Part shown: piece by piece, positions 8,588-17,336 of the stretch
Layout of the letters: the number at the start of each line of letters is the position of its first letter
Numbering within the stretch: position 1 is the stretch's first letter
Assembly: GCA_037443425.1 (NCBI GenBank)
Contig: JBBIOI010000013.1
Location: 1 to 42,981 of the forward strand
Direction of reading: 5' to 3'
Source: JBBIOI01 sp037443425
GTDB lineage: Bacteria; Desulfobacterota; BSN033; UBA1163
DNA length: 42,981 bases
Translations under genes and position numbers: made by a program
The notes under the pieces: model-generated
Database searches by the model: none
What the model was told of the DNA's origin: nothing
The model's input: the letters and a program-made list of their open reading frames with translations, nothing else

Positions 8588-9682
8588 TCATTGTCTAATA
8601 CTCATCAGGGCAAATATACCACTCAGTCCAAACAAGATTGTTGGTATCCATGATGAAAGGACAGGGGATAATATCCCTGATTTTCCCAAAGAAACAAAAA
8701 TATAAAATATTATCCCATACAGAAATCCTATAATTACACTTATTCCTATATTTAAAGCTATTCCTTTTGACCTTGATGTCTTAAAGGAGAATGGAATGCC
8801 AATCAGAACCATTATTATATTCAGTAGAGGAAATGAATATTTTGTGTATAGATCTACAAGATATCGGGTTGCGTCATATCCTGCAGATTGGATTTTTTGT
8901 ATGTATTTTTTTAATTCACTATAACTCATCTCTTTTGATCGACGTTCAATCGTTTTAAAATTTTCCCAGCTTTCTGGAATTTTAAGTTCAATTTCATTAA
9001 ATAAATTCATCTGAATTGAACCATCATCCTTAAAATTTCTGACAGAACCATTTAAAAAATACCATTTACCATCTAACCATTTTGCCTCTCGAGCATCAAG
9101 CCTTTTTATTAGTCTAAATTGATTGTCCACTTCGTATAAAGTGACACCTTTTAAAACATTTCTTTCAGTATCAATAAGTTGAATATTAAATATACGATTC
9201 TCACTTCGATACCATATCTTAAAATTTTTGAAAAATCCAGATGGTTGTTCCTTTCGAACCTTCACTTCCAATATGTAATGAGTCTTCTGATTTGTATAGG
9301 GAAGTAAATATTCGTTACCAAAAAAGGAAAAAAAACTGATGAGGATTGAAATAAGGATTAAAGGAGAAATGATCCTGTAAAGGCTTATTCCTCCTGCCTT
9401 CATTGCAATAATCTCATTATGAACTGATAAGTTTCCAAGGGTCAGAAGTGTGGCAAGCAAAACAGCATAGGGAAGGGTCCATTGAAAAATGACCTCAGGA
9501 CTTTTAAACAAAAGATATTCTATCATCATGTATAATGGAGCTTGTTTTTTAATAAAGAGATCAACTTTTTGAAAAAAGAGGATAATGATGTATATAATGA
9601 CAAGACTGCATAGACTTAAAATGAATATTTTTAAATATTCAATGCTAATGTAACGTTGAATAGTTCTATAATGATTAAACAT
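8588..9682 (-). CDS. lptG: LPS export ABC transporter permease LptG
   Basis: A 364-residue YjgP/YjgQ-family inner-membrane protein: N-terminal spans, a periplasmic beta-jellyroll-like middle (about residues 135-260), then three C-terminal spans. The family segment MKAGGISLYRI follows span 3. With LptF and the ATPase LptB it extracts lipopolysaccharide from the inner membrane. Its start overlaps the end of lptF by 8 bases, giving the usual lptF-lptG order. Which paralogue is F and which is G is assigned mainly by gene order. Confidence 0.88.
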   Translation of the reverse strand: MFNHYRTIQRYISIEYLKIFILSLCSLVIIYIIILFFQKVDLFIKKQAPLYMMIEYLLFKSPEVIFQWTLPYAVLLATLLTLGNLSVHNEIIAMKAGGISLYRIISPLILISILISFFSFFGNEYLLPYTNQKTHYILEVKVRKEQPSGFFKNFKIWYRSENRIFNIQLIDTERNVLKGVTLYEVDNQFRLIKRLDAREAKWLDGKWYFLNGSVRNFKDDGSIQMNLFNEIELKIPESWENFKTIERRSKEMSYSELKKYIQKIQSAGYDATRYLVDLYTKYSFPLLNIIMVLIGIPFSFKTSRSKGIALNIGISVIIGFLYGIIFYIFVSLGKSGILSPVLSSWIPTILFGLSGIFALMSIRQ

Positions 9683-10856
9683 TTTTAAAGTATTTATTCC
9701 ATCGATATTGAATATTTTCTATCATTCCCACTAAAATTGATATTCCTTTAATAGTTCTTTCTTTTGATCCAATAGTAAGGAGATATAAACCGATTACACC
9801 AAATAGGATATTTGTCCCCCATGCTGTTAGGATGATCGGAAATCCAAACCGCGGTCCAAAGTTTTCAAAGGTGGATTGAGAAAAATAATAAACCAGTACA
9901 ATCAGGATAGTAAGGATAAAACCATAAGAACGGCCTGAACGTCGGGATTGAATTCCCAAGGGAACCCCAATCAATCCAAATATTATGCAGGAAAAAGGAA
10001 AAGCATATCGTTTTTGAAGTTCAATTTCTAAATTAGCCACATTTTCGCCTCTTTTCTTTAATTCTGTAATCTTGAAGCGAATTTCGTCAATAGAAAGCTC
10101 CCTATCTTTCAACTTTTTCTCCATATAGGAAAAGGCCTTAGCTAACTCAAGTTTGATGTCATATGAATTAAATTTAATCTTCTGATAAACATTAGTTTTT
10201 TGATTGTAGATATGAATATTCCCATTGTTGAGTCTAAATATAATCTCCTGTGTCCTTGGATTCGGGACAAGAAATCCTTCTTCTGCGAATACTGTTATCA
10301 TTTTATCTTTTTCTCTCTCGTCGAATATAAGAATACCCTCCATTTTTTTATTATCAATTGGTATTTTATCTACATATACGACAAGACCATCAAATGTATC
10401 GTTGAAAACACGTTCCTTAATTTCCACATCTGCTTTTGATTGAGCAATAATATAAAGCATTGCCTTAAATCCTCTATTCCCCCATTGAAGTCCATATAAT
10501 ACCATAAAAGAAGTAATCAAACTAAAGATAATTGAAAGTATAAAGACTGGATAAAAAAGTTGGTAAAGACTTATACCAGAGGCTTTTAAAGCAGTTATTT
10601 CGCTATCTGTGGAAAGTCTACTAAAGGCGAGCAGGGTGCCGCAGAGAAAGGAAATCGGGATCGTGAAGATAAGAAAAGAGGGTGAAATAAACATAAGGAG
10701 CATAATTATTTGAGAGAGATTTGCATCTTTTTCTACAATTAACTCGATTAATTTTAGTATCTTATCCATTAAAAGAATTGTGGTAAATATTATTATAGAT
10801 ATAAAAAAAATTGGTAGGATCTCTTTTATTAGGTAAAGTGACAGAGTTTTCTTCAT
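9675..10856 (-). CDS. lptF: LPS export ABC transporter permease LptF
   Basis: A 393-residue YjgP/YjgQ-family protein with the same architecture as its neighbour: three N-terminal spans, the motif ITALKASGISLYQL, a periplasmic beta-rich domain, and three C-terminal spans with FGLIGVPLGIQSRRSGRSYG. It is first in the lptF-lptG(-ccdA) unit, with a mobile element starting 49 bases upstream of its ATG. The presence of both permeases argues for a diderm cell with LPS. Confidence 0.88.
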   Translation of the reverse strand: MKKTLSLYLIKEILPIFFISIIIFTTILLMDKILKLIELIVEKDANLSQIIMLLMFISPSFLIFTIPISFLCGTLLAFSRLSTDSEITALKASGISLYQLFYPVFILSIIFSLITSFMVLYGLQWGNRGFKAMLYIIAQSKADVEIKERVFNDTFDGLVVYVDKIPIDNKKMEGILIFDEREKDKMITVFAEEGFLVPNPRTQEIIFRLNNGNIHIYNQKTNVYQKIKFNSYDIKLELAKAFSYMEKKLKDRELSIDEIRFKITELKKRGENVANLEIELQKRYAFPFSCIIFGLIGVPLGIQSRRSGRSYGFILTILIVLVYYFSQSTFENFGPRFGFPIILTAWGTNILFGVIGLYLLTIGSKERTIKGISILVGMIENIQYRWNKYFKNV

Positions 10857-10905
10857 TTTTGAATATTCTAAGGGATGATTGAATACAATGTCAAGGAAAC
10901 CAGGA

Positions 10906-11128
10906 GAGACCTCTGAAAAACTATTTAAAAATTCTTTCGTAAATGGGGAGGTGGGGTGAAAAAGCCTTCGAGCGGATACCTTTATTAGTTTAGCACTATT
11001 GAGAAATACCCTTAAAATAAATGGGTTTTTTCTAAAGCGATTGTTAGCAATTTAAACATTAAAAGCCCGCATTCGAAGGATTTTGAACCCTACCTCCCCA
11101 GCCTATCAAAGACTTTTTCAGAGGTCTC
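10906..11128. mobile_element. MITE-like element, copy B (223 bp, perfect 15-16 bp terminal inverted repeats)
   Basis: The best-preserved copy. The left end GAGACCTCTGAAAAA is the exact reverse complement of the right end TTTTTCAGAGGTCTC; one further base pair (10905/11129) extends it to 16. Length equals copy A and the interior differs at only scattered positions, so both are recent insertions of one family. No open reading frame of useful length. No obvious target duplication is visible. It lies between lptF and the initiator tRNA. Confidence 0.85.
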
Positions 11129-11158
11129 TTAAATTTTTAAAGTCTGACCAATTAGATG

Positions 11159-11187
11159 TTGACAATTAGTTGTTAATGAATTATTTA
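11159..11187 (+). promoter_or_regulatory. Probable promoter of the initiator tRNA gene
   Basis: Perfect TTGACA at 11159-11164, 17-base AT-rich spacer, then TATTTA at 11182-11187 as a weak -10. The tRNA starts 25 bases after the -10, leaving a short leader. The -35 begins 31 bases after the end of mobile element B. Confidence 0.45.
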
Positions 11188-11212
11188 ATAAATTAGATAA
11201 GAAAAAAATAAT

Positions 11213-11289
<77 letters not shown>

Positions 11290-11300
11290 ATGATTTCAAG

Positions 11301-11332
11301 GGGTTAGCCACACTGGCTAACCCTTTCTTTTT
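11301..11332 (+). terminator. Rho-independent terminator after tRNA-fMet
   Basis: GGGTTAGCCA, loop CAC, TGGCTAACCC, then TTTCTTTTT: a perfect 10-bp stem with a U-tract. The stop codon of the integrase remnant on the minus strand lies inside this stem. Confidence 0.85.
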
Positions 11333-11465
11333 GAAATTGTGATAAATTTGTGATAAAATTTTTTCTGATCCTGTCCAAAACTTCAATTCCTGACCTCAAA
11401 CTTTCAGGATAATGATGGGCATATCTCATCACCATTGAGATATTCTTCCGACTTCCAAGTTTCAC
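11304..11465 (-). pseudogene. C-terminal remnant of a phage-type tyrosine integrase
   Basis: A 53-codon minus-strand frame reads LGSRKNISMVMRYAHHYPE and then SLRSGIEVLDRI. This is the C-terminal signature of the phage/ICE tyrosine-recombinase family (usual form LGHKSISMTMRYAHLSPEH...), including the catalytic Tyr of MRYAH. An in-frame TAA precedes it and no upstream catalytic domain (R...HxxR) is seen, so only the tail is left. It ends inside the terminator of tRNA-fMet, a normal position for an integrase whose attachment site is the tRNA 3' end. I infer a scar of a lost integrative element. Confidence 0.7.
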
Positions 11466-11590
11466 TTAAGGAAATTAAAGAAACAAAGAAAAGAATTGGA
11501 CTATCTGTAGTAAGACTGTTAAAATGCAAGATAAACATGGAAAGGTAATAATAATTAGGAGAGGTAACTAAATACATAAACCTGTCCCGT

Positions 11591-11764
11591 GTGATATATC
11601 TAAATATATATGAAATCGAAGAGGACGAGTTTGAAGATGTGGTCATTAAAAATTGTATCTCTGTATTTGTAGTCTTTTAGGCTGATTGTTGCTCTTATTG
11701 TAAAAAGTTTACCTATATTGACGGAGCAAATATAACCTTTAAAAAGGAAAGGCAGTGGTTGTAA
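11591..11764 (+). pseudogene. Degenerate thioredoxin-like remnant
   Basis: One frame reads FEDVVIKNCISVFVVF, then a TAG (11678-11680), then ADCCSYCKKFTYIDG. This aligns with the thioredoxin core (F-x-x-x-V-I-K...P-V-L-V-D-F-W-A-x-W-C-G-P-C-K): the TAG stands at the first Trp, and WCGPC has become CCSYC. The frame ends after 57 codons, well short of a thioredoxin, and there is no clear start. I read it as a decayed fragment, possibly part of the element once integrated at the tRNA. The match is by eye only. Confidence 0.4.
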
Positions 11765-11829
11765 GTACAGAAATGAGACGGGTATAGAAAAGCTTTTAAG
11801 TAATTAATAGAAAAAGGAGGAAAATAAAG

Positions 11830-13413
11830 ATGAGAATTATAGTTTTTCGTCTAACCATTTTATCCTTTGTATTATTTCTTGCAGTAACATCAGAAGTCTT
11901 TGCTGAAATTAAGCCCAATACAAATTTAAGCAAGGTTATTGTTTATTCCCAGAATGCTATTATTAAGAGAGAGATACGGTTTAAGGCCCAGACTGGAGAA
12001 AATATTTTAGAGATTTTTGATCTGCCTGCAGACCTGGTAGACGAATCGGTTTATCTCTCAACAGGAGAGGTCAAAGGTATAAAAATACTGGATGTCAAGA
12101 TTGAAAAAACCCATTTAAAAAAGATTACCCAGCAAAAGATAAAGGAACTGGAAAGGAAACTTGAAGATTTAGAAGAAGCCGTAACCAAAAACGAAGATGA
12201 ACTTGATGCCATAAAGACCTCTATTGAATTTCTCAAGAAGTCCACACCTTTTTCTGAAAACTTCAAAACGACAGAAGCAGAGGTTGAAAGCTTTTCAAGA
12301 TACATTGAGAATGCTCTAAAAGAAAGGCTTGATAGGGCCTCAAAACTTGGAAAAATATTGAAAAAGCTGATTGAAGAAAAGAAAGCTATTGAGAAAGAGC
12401 TCTCTCAGCTACGAAGTCCTAAGGACTTTACTAAAATTGTTATTATTGTCCTGAGTTCAGATATTTCAAAAGAAATAACTTTTGAACTTTACTATATGGT
12501 AGAAAATGCAAGCTGGAGACCAAGATACGAGTTGAGGGTGGATTCAAAATCAAAGAAAATCGAGTTTATATACCTTGCTGAAATAACTCAGAATACCCAG
12601 GAGGACTGGGAAAATGTGTCCCTCGAGATTTCCACGGCAAAGCCCCACTATGGAGCCTTGCCAGAACCTAAGCCCTGGTATCTTGATGTTTATATGCCAA
12701 GAGCCCCTGTGATTTATAAATCAATGGAGATGGAGAAGGAAGTCTCTGTTGAGGGATTTCTTGAGGAAAAAGGGATAAAGGTAAAAGAAGAATTGAGCTC
12801 ATTTACATTTACTCTTCCTCAGAAAATTAACATTCCATCAGATGGCAAGCCCCATTCTGTTGTAATTACATCGGCAACAGAGGAGGTTCTACTAAATTAC
12901 TCAACGATACCAAAACTTTCTTCATATGTTCACCTGAGTGGAATCTTCAAAAATCCTTTTCCCTATCCGATCACTTCTGGAATAGCAAACATATACATTG
13001 ACACAAGGTTTGTAAACAAAGTAAGTTTCAAAAAGCAGATGCTTCCAGGGGATGAGATAAACTTAAGCTTTGGAATAGATGAATCAGTAAAGGTTGAAAG
13101 AAAGCTTTTAAAAAGGTTTACAGAGTATACAGGTGTTCTCTCAAAGGGAAAGAGAATAAACTATGAGTATGAGATAAAAATAACAAATGGTAAAAAGACA
13201 GAGATAAATCTTAACCTCAAGGATCAGTTTCCAGTTTCAAGAAATGAGAAGATAAAAGTGATTCGAGAGCTACCTAAAGAGGGAGAAGCAAAGATTGGAG
13301 AAGATGGAATAATTAATTGGGAACTTAAATTAAATCCTGGGGAAAAGAAGATATTTAAGGTTAAGTTTTCTGTGGAAGCACCAAGAGATTTGGAAATTAG
13401 GGGATTGGAATAG
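11830..13413 (+). CDS. Exported MuiA-like protein (DUF4140/DUF4139)
   Basis: A 527-residue protein with a Sec signal peptide (about residues 1-25, ending T-S-E-V-F-A), an N-terminal DUF4140-like segment (KVIVYSQNAIIKRE...ENILEIFDLPADL), a long charged coiled coil (about 95-195) and a beta-rich DUF4139 region containing SWRPRYELRVD and TQEDWENVSLEISTA, which are characteristic of the family. Members are surface or periplasmic proteins of unknown biochemical role; mucoidy-inhibitor MuiA is the namesake. Start ATG 11830 is preceded by AAAAAGGAGGAAAATAAAG. It appears monocistronic. Confidence 0.85.
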   Translation: MRIIVFRLTILSFVLFLAVTSEVFAEIKPNTNLSKVIVYSQNAIIKREIRFKAQTGENILEIFDLPADLVDESVYLSTGEVKGIKILDVKIEKTHLKKITQQKIKELERKLEDLEEAVTKNEDELDAIKTSIEFLKKSTPFSENFKTTEAEVESFSRYIENALKERLDRASKLGKILKKLIEEKKAIEKELSQLRSPKDFTKIVIIVLSSDISKEITFELYYMVENASWRPRYELRVDSKSKKIEFIYLAEITQNTQEDWENVSLEISTAKPHYGALPEPKPWYLDVYMPRAPVIYKSMEMEKEVSVEGFLEEKGIKVKEELSSFTFTLPQKINIPSDGKPHSVVITSATEEVLLNYSTIPKLSSYVHLSGIFKNPFPYPITSGIANIYIDTRFVNKVSFKKQMLPGDEINLSFGIDESVKVERKLLKRFTEYTGVLSKGKRINYEYEIKITNGKKTEINLNLKDQFPVSRNEKIKVIRELPKEGEAKIGEDGIINWELKLNPGEKKIFKVKFSVEAPRDLEIRGLE

Positions 13414-13637
13414 ATGGGTTTGTGTAAGGTTTTTAGCAAAAAAATTTGGTTGATCGAGAAAGGATATGGTCAGAAGTTAACGAAAAATAATATTACCCTT
13501 TGAATTGTTAAATTGACTATTTAAATTAATAATTTTTGAGCTTTAGGATATTATTATTGACATTAAATCGGAGAAGAACCTTTTTTTGAATTATTTTTAA
13601 ATTATAGTATATGTAAAAAAAGATTGGAGTAGATTTA

Positions 13638-14414
13638 ATGCTTGGTGCAATTGCAGGTGATATAATAGGCTCTGTATATGAGCTACACAATATAAAGAGA
13701 ACAGACTTCCCTCTTTTTGATAAGAATAGTACTTTTACTGATGACACTGTTTTAACAGTAGCCATAGCAGATGCTATTCTTACTGGTTCAGATTATGGGC
13801 AGAAGTTGAGGGAATATTTCAGTTTATATCCAAATAGAGGTTATGGTGTTAATTTCTCTCGATGGGCCTCAAATCATTTAAGTAAACCTTATTTTAGTAT
13901 GGGGAATGGTTCAGCTATGAGGGTGAGTCCTGTTGGTTTTGCATTCAATACACTGGATGAGGTTCTATATGAGGCAAGGAGGAGTGCCGAGCCTACACAT
14001 AATCATCCAGAGGGTATAAAGGGGGCGCAGGCTGTTGCATCGGCGATTTTTCTTGCAAGAAATGGTGCAGAAAAAGAGGAGATAAAAAAATATATAGAAG
14101 ATAATTTTTCCTATGATCTTGATGAACCTTTGGATAAGATTCGAGCATACTATGGTTTTGATGAAACCTGTCCGGGCTCTGTTCCGCAGGCTATTAGAGC
14201 CTTTATCGAATCAAACGATTATGAGGATGCTATCAGGAAGGCTATATCTATCGGAGGTGATAGTGATACAATTGCCTGTATTGCTGGTGGGATTGCAGAG
14301 GCTTATTTTAAGAGGATACCGGATTATATTATCGAAAATGTAAGAAGGATACTGGATAAAAGACTCAATAATATCGTTTCAGAATTCCGTTATAGATATA
14401 ACCTTAATTGGTGA
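13638..14414 (+). CDS. ADP-ribosylglycohydrolase family protein (ARH/DraG fold)
   Basis: A 258-residue all-helical hydrolase. Both metal-binding signatures are visible: GAIAGDIIGS with FTDDTVLT near the N-terminus, and GGDSDTIACI near residues 213-222; the middle has MGNGSAMRVSP. Family members remove ADP-ribose from arginine (DraG, ARH1), from other modified targets, or from small molecules; the substrate here is unknown. No dinitrogenase reductase or DraT gene is adjacent, so a DraG role is not supported. The next frame, a broken nucleosidase, starts two bases after the stop and may have been in the same transcript. Confidence 0.85.
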   Translation: MLGAIAGDIIGSVYELHNIKRTDFPLFDKNSTFTDDTVLTVAIADAILTGSDYGQKLREYFSLYPNRGYGVNFSRWASNHLSKPYFSMGNGSAMRVSPVGFAFNTLDEVLYEARRSAEPTHNHPEGIKGAQAVASAIFLARNGAEKEEIKKYIEDNFSYDLDEPLDKIRAYYGFDETCPGSVPQAIRAFIESNDYEDAIRKAISIGGDSDTIACIAGGIAEAYFKRIPDYIIENVRRILDKRLNNIVSEFRYRYNLNW

Positions 14415-14415
14415 T

Positions 14416-14778
14416 ATGAAGCTGGCTATAGAGATTTGTTCGGAGTTAGAGTGGAAGGTACTCAAGGCTTTACTAAGAGTGAATCATCGCACTTTGAAAA
14501 ACCAGCCTTATGGAGAGTATTTCAGCAAACGATTAGGGAATCACAAACCTATCTTTTTTAATAGTGGTTCAACCAAGACCAGGGCCTCCGGAGCATGCCA
14601 GTTCGCCATTGATAAATGGCATCCTGAGGCGATCATTAATTTAGGAACATGTGGGGGTGTGGCTCAAAATATTCATAAATTAGATATCATTTTAGCTACT
14701 CGAACTTTACAATATGATGTCATTCAGCGATTTGGGAAACTTTTCCAATCTATAATCTGTACATTAGAATCGATTTAA
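14416..14778 (+). pseudogene. C-terminally truncated purine nucleoside phosphorylase/MTA-SAH nucleosidase-like gene
   Basis: The 120-codon frame carries the N-terminal half of a PNP/UDP-family nucleosidase: EICSELEWKVLKA, FFNSGSTKTRASGACQFAID, and the nucleobase-loop-like IINLGTCGGVAQNIHKLDIILAT. After VIQRFG the family sequence is lost and the frame ends within 14 codons, so the C-terminal catalytic part (the acid in the SDxx region) is missing. A weak match continues in another frame, suggesting a frameshift followed by decay. It is probably nonfunctional; a truncated but expressed protein cannot be excluded. Confidence 0.65.
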
Positions 14779-14964
14779 AAATACAAAGAATTTCGATCGA
14801 AAATACATGTTTTTACTTATTCCATTTAATTTTTTTTATTTATATATGTATTTATTAAATGGATTGCATTGCGATGAATTGGGAAGATTTAATCATATTT
14901 GAGAAGATGGGGAAGGGATGATAAATCTCTTAATCCTGAAAAAATAAAAAGGGGGTGTTAAAGT

Positions 14965-15438
14965 ATGGCAATTGAGAGATGGCGGCCTTTTGAAGAACTT
15001 AGAGAAATGGAAAGGATAATGGATGAAATGATCAGATGGCCTCTCCGTCCCTGGAGGAGGCCACTTACCTGGTGGAGAATTCCAACGGAAGAAGTAGGAT
15101 GGTCTCCTCCGGTAGAAATCTACGAAAAACCTGATAAATTTGTTGTTAGGGTTGAGCTTCCAGGAATGAAGAAAGAGGATGTGGATATCTCTTTAGTTGG
15201 AGATACATTAACTATAAGTGGAGAAAGGAAACCAGAGGCGGATATAAAGGATGAAGAATATTTACGATGTGAATTATGTTACGGTAAGTTTTCTCGATCA
15301 ATCACATTGCCTTCTGCTGTTGATTCCAAGAAAGTTGAGGCTACTTACGAAAATGGGATACTACTAATAACACTTCCTAAAGCAGAAGAGGCAAAGCCGA
15401 AAAAGATCGAACTTAAAGTTAAGGAACCTAAAAAATGA
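14965..15438 (+). CDS. Small heat-shock protein, Hsp20/alpha-crystallin family
   Basis: A 157-residue ATP-independent holdase. The alpha-crystallin domain covers about residues 48-140 (VEIYEKPDKFVVRVELPGMKK, then LTISGER, then FSRSITLPSAVD, ending YENGILLITLPK). The N-terminal arm is rich in Trp and Arg. The short C-terminal tail has a K-I-E motif that may act as the oligomerisation anchor. AAAAGGGGGTG precedes ATG 14965. The 186 bases upstream are AT-rich, with no recognisable CIRCE or other operator. Confidence 0.95.
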   Translation: MAIERWRPFEELREMERIMDEMIRWPLRPWRRPLTWWRIPTEEVGWSPPVEIYEKPDKFVVRVELPGMKKEDVDISLVGDTLTISGERKPEADIKDEEYLRCELCYGKFSRSITLPSAVDSKKVEATYENGILLITLPKAEEAKPKKIELKVKEPKK

Positions 15439-15489
15439 TTCCGCATATAAATAATTTGAAAATACTATCCCTTCCCCAATCATTTTTAT

Positions 15490-15915
15490 TTAAAATAGAA
15501 TCTTGATTCCTAAAATAATCTGAATTATGTAAAGTAAAATCGTGAAAAAGCCAAACCTTGAATGTATTTTTCTTGAATCTTTTTTACCTGAGCCTATCTT
15601 TTTAGAGCTTAAAAATGTTCCGATTAATGATAAGGAAATTAATAAACCAACAATGAAATGGAGAGGATATTCAAATAAGTGACCCTTATCAATGTAAATT
15701 AGAATAATGCCGGCAAAAAATCCAAGTAAACCTAAACAGACTAAAAAGGGACAAAATTTCCTGTGCCTTATTATAATTTTATATATCTGGGGATTATAAA
15801 AGGTTCTATTTTTCATGATATTTATTCCAAGCCATCCCTGATATATTAACAATAATATTACAAGGATATTGAAAGAGCCATGAAATATTTTGAAATAAGG
15901 TAGTAAGAATCTCAT
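15490..15915 (-). CDS. Four-span membrane protein (DUF4079/b561-like), last gene of the sdh-fum operon
   Basis: A 141-residue protein with four predicted membrane helices. Histidines stand near the ends of several helices (FKIFHGSFN, IRHRKFCPF, YPLHFIVG, KIHSRFGF), a pattern of b-type haem proteins such as the DUF4079/cytochrome b561-like group. Haem binding is inferred, not shown. It follows fumC by 23 bases and is probably cotranscribed with the succinate dehydrogenase genes. It could supply a quinone-side or electron-transfer function that the short Sdh anchor lacks, but this is speculation. Confidence 0.6.
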   Translation of the reverse strand: MRFLLPYFKIFHGSFNILVILLLIYQGWLGINIMKNRTFYNPQIYKIIIRHRKFCPFLVCLGLLGFFAGIILIYIDKGHLFEYPLHFIVGLLISLSLIGTFLSSKKIGSGKKDSRKIHSRFGFFTILLYIIQIILGIKILF

Positions 15916-15938
15916 ATTAATGAACTCTCAAATGCCAT

Positions 15939-17336
15939 TTATCGAGTCTTTTTTAAAGATCTTTTCCATAAACGTTCTAATTCCTTCTCGGATAATAATC
16001 CTTCTTCTTTTATTACTTCTTTAATAGTCTTATCTTCTTTGTATGCCCTTCTTGTTATTTTTGATGCCTCATCATATCCTATTTTAGGGGAAAGATAGGT
16101 TGAAAGTGATAGACTTTTTTCAATACTTTCTTCACATCTCCTTCTATTTGCTTCTAAACCCATTATACATTTCTCTGTAAAATTTTTTACTCCGTTAGAT
16201 AATATTTTAATCGATTGTATTAAATTATATGCGATAAGAGGCATCATTGTATTTAGTTCGAAGTTTCCACTTAATCCTCCAAGAGTAATTGTTAGGTCAT
16301 TTCCAATAATTTGAGCACATACTTGAAGTAGAGATTCTGGTACTACAGGATTGATTTTTCCTGGCATAATGGAGGATCCCAATTGTGTTTCTGGGAGTTT
16401 AAGTTCCCCGAGACCTCCCCTTGGTCCAGAGCTTAACCATCTAATATCATTAGCTATTTTCATGAGGCTAACACAAACATTCCTTAACGCCCCACTCATT
16501 TCTACTGCACCATCTCTCGCACTCTGTGATTCAAAATGATCACAAGCCTCTTTAAACCTCAATCCTAACTTTTTATTAATTATTGAAATGGATATCTTAG
16601 CAAATAGTGGGTGGGTATTGGCACCAGTCCCAACTGCAGTTCCACCTAATGGAAGTTCTTTGAGAGATTCCATGGCATTTTTAATTCGTTTTATTCCTAA
16701 TTCGATTTGACGGGCATAACCTTTAAACTCTTGACCTAATCGTATTGGAATTGCATCCTGTAGATGTGTCCTTCCTATTTTAAATATTGGCCAGAAATCA
16801 TTTGACTTTTTGATAAGTGCATTTTTGAGATCCTTTAATGCTGGTATTAGATTTTTATCAATAAGAAGAATTGATGAAATATGAATAGCGGTTGGGAAAA
16901 CATCATTAGTCGATTGACCCAAATTAACATGGTTGTTCGGGTGGACAGGATGATACTTTCCTTTTTCCCCTCCAAGTATCTCATTTGCACGATTTGCTAT
17001 AACTTCATTTACATTCATATGAGTAGATGTTCCTGAACCGGTTTGAAATATATCTAAAAAGAATTCTTTATCCCATCTTCCGTTCATTACTTCAATAGAA
17101 GCCTTTATAATTGCCCTTGCTATCTTCTTATCGATAAGACCAAGAGTAGAATTTGCTATAGCTGATGCATATTTTATAAGTCCGAGTGCGTAAATAAAAT
17201 CTTTATCAAATGTTAATCCACTTATAGGAAAATTATAAATAGCCCTCTGTGTTTGTGCGCCATAATATGCATCAACAGGAATTCTTACTGACCCTAAAAC
17301 ATCTTCCTCTATTCTAAAGGCATCTTTTTTAGACAT
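15939..17336 (-). CDS. fumC: Class II fumarate hydratase
   Basis: A 465-residue member of the fumarase/aspartase superfamily. The superfamily signature GSSIMPGKINP is intact, as are the TGSGTSTHMNVNEVIANRA and GRTHLQDAIP motifs of fumarase C. It interconverts fumarate and malate without an Fe-S cluster. It overlaps sdhB by 8 bases, so succinate oxidation and fumarate hydration are encoded together. Aspartase shares these motifs; the TCA-cycle context favours fumarase. Confidence 0.9.
   Translation of the reverse strand: MSKKDAFRIEEDVLGSVRIPVDAYYGAQTQRAIYNFPISGLTFDKDFIYALGLIKYASAIANSTLGLIDKKIARAIIKASIEVMNGRWDKEFFLDIFQTGSGTSTHMNVNEVIANRANEILGGEKGKYHPVHPNNHVNLGQSTNDVFPTAIHISSILLIDKNLIPALKDLKNALIKKSNDFWPIFKIGRTHLQDAIPIRLGQEFKGYARQIELGIKRIKNAMESLKELPLGGTAVGTGANTHPLFAKISISIINKKLGLRFKEACDHFESQSARDGAVEMSGALRNVCVSLMKIANDIRWLSSGPRGGLGELKLPETQLGSSIMPGKINPVVPESLLQVCAQIIGNDLTITLGGLSGNFELNTMMPLIAYNLIQSIKILSNGVKNFTEKCIMGLEANRRRCEESIEKSLSLSTYLSPKIGYDEASKITRRAYKEDKTIKEVIKEEGLLSEKELERLWKRSLKKTR

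Noticed and set aside
11404..11646. An 80-codon minus-strand frame after the tRNA
   Set aside because: Ser/Ile-rich shadow frame that overlaps the integrase tail in a different frame; no start signal.
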